This document shows, in pieces, positions 23,779 through 25,795 of a DNA stretch of 25,795 bases (position 1 is the first letter of the stretch; each line of letters starts with the position of its first letter). The notes beneath the pieces are model-generated. The model did no database searches. It was given only the letters and a program-made list of their open reading frames with translations, and was not told where the DNA came from. A program made the translations under genes and the position numbers. Origin of the DNA: DASSKW01 sp035690065 (GTDB lineage Bacteria > Pseudomonadota > Gammaproteobacteria > Natronospirales > REEB76); contig DASSKW010000088.1 in the NCBI GenBank assembly GCA_035690065.1, positions 1-25,795 on the forward strand. Direction: 5' to 3'.

Positions 23779-24774
23779 TCAATGTTGTTCACTGTCGAGA
23801 TGTGCCATCTGTGCGGCGTCATAGCGGGTGCCCGCGACCTGCTCCACCGGCACCGCAGCTTCGATGCGCTGCAGTTCATCCTCATCGAGTTCCAGCTTCA
23901 GGGCACTGAGCGCTTCGGATAACTGTGTGCGCTTGCGCGCGCCGATCAACGGCACGATGTCATCGCCACGGGAATAGACCCAGGCGATCGCGAGCTGGGC
24001 CGGAGTCACATCCTTGGCTTCGCCGAGACGGCGCAGCGCGTCCACCAGCGCCAGATTACGTTGCAGATTCTGGCCCTGAAAACGCGGCATGCGCAGTGCG
24101 CGGATGTCGCGCTTGCTATCGGCTCCGGGCACGCGTCCGCTCAACAACCCGCGTGACAATATCCCGTAAGCAGTGATCGAGATCCCCAACTGACGCACCA
24201 CCGGCAGGATCACCCGCTCGATGCCACGGCTCATCAGCGAATATTCGATCTGCAGGTCGGAGATCTGATGCACCTTGTTGGCGCGCCGGATGGTATCGAC
24301 CCCGACTTCGGACAAACCGATATGACGGACGTAACCCGCTTTCACCATGTCCGCGATGGCGCCGATGGTTTCTTCGATCGGGACTGAAGGATCCAGCCGT
24401 GCGGGACGATACAGATCGATGTAATCGGTGCCGAGCCGTTGCAACGTGTAGGCCAGGAAATTCTTCACCGCCTGCGGACGGCAATCGTTTCCACTCCAAC
24501 TGTTATCCGGTCCGCGCAACGCACCGAACTTCACGGAGATGAACGCCTGCTTGCGCTTGCCGCCTTCGAGCGCCTTGCGGAGCAGCCATTCGTTGTGGCC
24601 CATGCCATAGAAATCGCCGGTATCGAGCAGCGTGATCCCGGCTTCCAGCGCAGCATGGATGGTCGCGATGCTCTCCGCTTCCTCTGCCGGGCCGTACATG
24701 CCCGACATGCCCATGCAGCCGAGGCCAACCGGGGATATCTTCGGACCATTTCTACCGAGTCTGACTGTCTGCAT
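23779..24774 (-). CDS. Aldo/keto reductase lacking the usual catalytic histidine
   Basis: The 331-residue protein is a TIM-barrel NADPH-dependent reductase. It has PVGLGCMGMSGMYG near the N-terminus, the catalytic region LLDTGDFYGMGHNE (Asp51 and Tyr56, counted from ATG 24774), Lys82 in ISVKFG, and the NADP-binding IPL-type block VPLIGARKRTQLSEA. Where most relatives have DLYxxHR, this one reads DLYRPARLDP, so alanine replaces the histidine; I recall the same substitution in a subgroup of bacterial AKRs. ATG 24774 was chosen over the TTG at 24780. Its stop codon abuts the stop of the MocR-type gene with no base between. Confidence 0.9.
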   Translation of the reverse strand: MQTVRLGRNGPKISPVGLGCMGMSGMYGPAEEAESIATIHAALEAGITLLDTGDFYGMGHNEWLLRKALEGGKRKQAFISVKFGALRGPDNSWSGNDCRPQAVKNFLAYTLQRLGTDYIDLYRPARLDPSVPIEETIGAIADMVKAGYVRHIGLSEVGVDTIRRANKVHQISDLQIEYSLMSRGIERVILPVVRQLGISITAYGILSRGLLSGRVPGADSKRDIRALRMPRFQGQNLQRNLALVDALRRLGEAKDVTPAQLAIAWVYSRGDDIVPLIGARKRTQLSEALSALKLELDEDELQRIEAAVPVEQVAGTRYDAAQMAHLDSEQH

Positions 24775-24806
24775 CTGCAATTTCCGATTCGTGATGCTTC
24801 ATCTTA

Positions 24807-25055
24807 TCAATCATTCTTGCCAGCAGCACTTTTCGCTGAACCCTCTTGCCCGTGCATGAAGGCGTCAGTAAGCGGGACGCCGAACACTTCCGCGATACGG
24901 AACGCGACTTCAAGCGAGGGCGAATAGCGGTTGTTCTCGATCGCGATGATCGTCTGCCGGGTAACACCGACCGCCTTCGCCAGATCCACCTGCGTCATCT
25001 CGCCATGTGCGAAGCGCAGGTTACGGATATTGTTGGTGATGTGACTGGTGCCCAT
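24807..25055 (-). CDS. HTH (Xre-family) transcriptional regulator, YgzD/YozG type
   Basis: The 82-residue protein is almost entirely one helix-turn-helix domain: NNIRNLRFAHGEMTQVDLAKAVGVTRQTIIAIENNRYSPSLEVAFRIAEVFGVPLTDAF. The MTQVDLAKAVGVTRQTI stretch is the two HTH helices and NRYSPSLEVAFRIA completes the bundle. These short regulators typically sit next to small membrane proteins. The ATG at 25055 comes one base after the stop of the membrane-protein gene (TGA-G-ATG), implying coupling; a GTG at 25064 is an alternative start. It probably represses its own operon through the palindrome at 25569-25584. Confidence 0.9.
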   Translation of the reverse strand: MGTSHITNNIRNLRFAHGEMTQVDLAKAVGVTRQTIIAIENNRYSPSLEVAFRIAEVFGVPLTDAFMHGQEGSAKSAAGKND

Positions 25056-25056
25056 C

Positions 25057-25527
25057 TCAGACACTCAGACGGTAATACACGAAGATCGCTGCGTAGCGGA
25101 TCAACTCGCCGGCGAACAGCACCATGTAAGCATACTGGGCGGCAACGATACTTGAGATGTTATAGGCAAGCAGAATCCAGACGATGGTACACAGACCTGC
25201 GACCATGACCAGGTAAGCAATCCGTCCGGCCTTGAGATTGACCATGCGATCCCGCTCATCAGCCCGTTCACCCGCTTCCCGGCGCCAGAGAATCGCAATG
25301 ACGATGTGATAGACGATTTGCAGTAGCGCCAGTGCGATGACGGAACCGACCGCATACCTCATCATCATGCCGGCTTTATCCATCACGTATGGATTGCCGT
25401 TCGGCAGTGACCCATGCAGCGTACTGTTTGCCAGCATCAGGGCCTCGGGAAAATACAGATACGCCATCAGGGCCACGGCCAGGGCCGAGCCCAGGGCACT
25501 CATCTCACGGAAAGACAGGTTCTTCAT
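25057..25527 (-). CDS. Small four-helix membrane protein paired with HTH regulator
   Basis: The 156-residue protein has four predicted membrane helices: about 12-30, 58-82, 102-122 and 125-147. A charged cytoplasmic loop (LWRREAGERADERDRMVNLKAGRIAY) lies between helices 2 and 3. That loop resembles the conserved ERD-motif region of DUF2178-type proteins, which commonly occur with a YgzD-like HTH protein as here. Function is unknown; a signal-sensing partner of the regulator is plausible but unproven. GAGG lies seven bases before ATG 25527. It heads a two-gene minus-strand operon. Confidence 0.85.
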   Translation of the reverse strand: MKNLSFREMSALGSALAVALMAYLYFPEALMLANSTLHGSLPNGNPYVMDKAGMMMRYAVGSVIALALLQIVYHIVIAILWRREAGERADERDRMVNLKAGRIAYLVMVAGLCTIVWILLAYNISSIVAAQYAYMVLFAGELIRYAAIFVYYRLSV

Positions 25528-25563
25528 GGACGCCTCGCCAGATCGGTTGGTTATGCTGGATTC

Positions 25564-25592
25564 AGTGTATGTAATATTTTACATGATGTCAA
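25564..25592 (-). promoter_or_regulatory. Promoter with internal palindrome for the membrane protein/HTH operon
   Basis: On the minus strand TTGACA (25587-25592) and TACACT (25564-25569) are 17 bases apart. The spacer is almost filled by the palindrome ATGTAA-TATT-TTACAT (25569-25584), a likely operator for the HTH protein encoded in the operon. The start codon at 25527 is 37 bases from the -10. Confidence 0.8.
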
Positions 25593-25639
25593 ATATATTT
25601 AACTTCCATGCTATCATTTCAAGAGCTGGCACTCTCGCC

Positions 25640-25793
25640 CTGCCTGTATTCAGGCCCGGCATGAGAATTCCGGGCTTGATCGAACCATAAAGGCTGAGGC
25701 TCGCAAGGCCGCGCCACGCCAATTTGGGAACGAAAGAGGCGGCGTAGAATCCACTAGCCTCTTCCTAGGCCACCTATGTAGAAGGAGTCCACC
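25640..25793 (+). other. Hairpin-rich 5' leader of an off-window gene
   Basis: The stretch has no coding frame I can support. Hairpins seen: GCCTG/CAGGC (25642-25655, loop TATT), GCCCGG/CCGGGC (25654-25675), ACGCC/GGCGT (25716-25745), enclosed by GAGGCT/AGCCTC (25696-25761), and an alternative GCCT/AGGC (25757-25770) that competes with the last. It ends in the ribosome binding site of the next gene. It could be a cis-regulatory RNA; I could not match it to a known riboswitch class. Confidence 0.45.
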
Positions 25794-25795
25794 AT
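25781..25795 (+). CDS. Start of a plus-strand gene cut by the window end
   Basis: GAAGGAG (25781-25787) is a strong ribosome binding site, and six bases later the window ends in AT (25794-25795), the expected first two bases of an ATG. No codon of the gene itself is visible, so the product is unknown. Confidence 0.5.

Noticed and set aside
25640..25793. Cyclic-di-GMP (GEMM) or SAM-type riboswitch
   Set aside because: The GCTCGCAAGGCC segment vaguely resembles a GEMM core, but the required upstream and downstream conserved blocks are missing.
1..25795. CRISPR arrays, tRNA or rRNA genes, insertion sequences
   Set aside because: No regularly spaced repeats, cloverleaf-type sequences, rRNA blocks or transposase genes were seen on either strand.

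Overview
The window is GC-rich chromosomal DNA from a Gram-negative bacterium, most likely a gammaproteobacterium. The evidence is an LPS inner-core cluster (waaF, hldD and a family 2 glycosyltransferase), two-domain glnE, an rlmL-type rRNA methyltransferase, srkA, a Fur-type operator and an integron gene cassette. I cannot place it to genus.

Region 1 (1-1890) is accessory DNA on the minus strand: the end of an integron cassette array. A partial, GTG-initiated unknown gene (1-745) is separated by a 72-bp attC site (762-833) from a glutathione S-transferase cassette gene (837-1484). The GST cassette begins at a GTTAGCC core (1548-1554), beside a 31-bp palindrome. No integrase gene is visible.

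Region 2 (1891-8191) is a tight plus-strand run: srkA kinase, a GNAT/C39-peptidase fusion, an RLAN/RimK-like ATP-grasp ligase (4-nt overlap with the fusion), a YihY/BrkB membrane protein with a C-terminal winged helix, and a class V aminotransferase. The GNAT-C39 plus RLAN-ATP-grasp pair belongs to a widespread, computationally recognised but, as far as I know, biochemically uncharacterised peptide-ligation system. It is the most interesting system here.

Region 3 (8209-14241) is a minus-strand run: glnE, a small CHCC zinc-finger protein, a family 2 glycosyltransferase, hldD and waaF. Divergent from glnE lies a stand-alone rlmL (14296-15513).

Region 4 (15584-18592) has a near-ideal promoter overlapped by a Fur-like box. 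It drives a predicted outer-membrane barrel gene followed by a lipoprotein di-heme peroxidase (CCP/MauG type) and perhaps a small holin-like membrane protein. This looks like an iron-responsive envelope module.

Region 5 (18689-25527) holds small metabolic and stress genes: a secreted MBL hydrolase, a VOC protein, an EamA transporter, a Nu-class GST with a small leader ORF, a divergent MocR/PdxR-type regulator with repeated operators, an aldo/keto reductase, and a membrane protein/HTH regulator pair. The pair's promoter carries a palindrome between -35 and -10.

The last 200 bases are a hairpin-rich leader ending in a strong ribosome binding site and the first two bases of a start codon.
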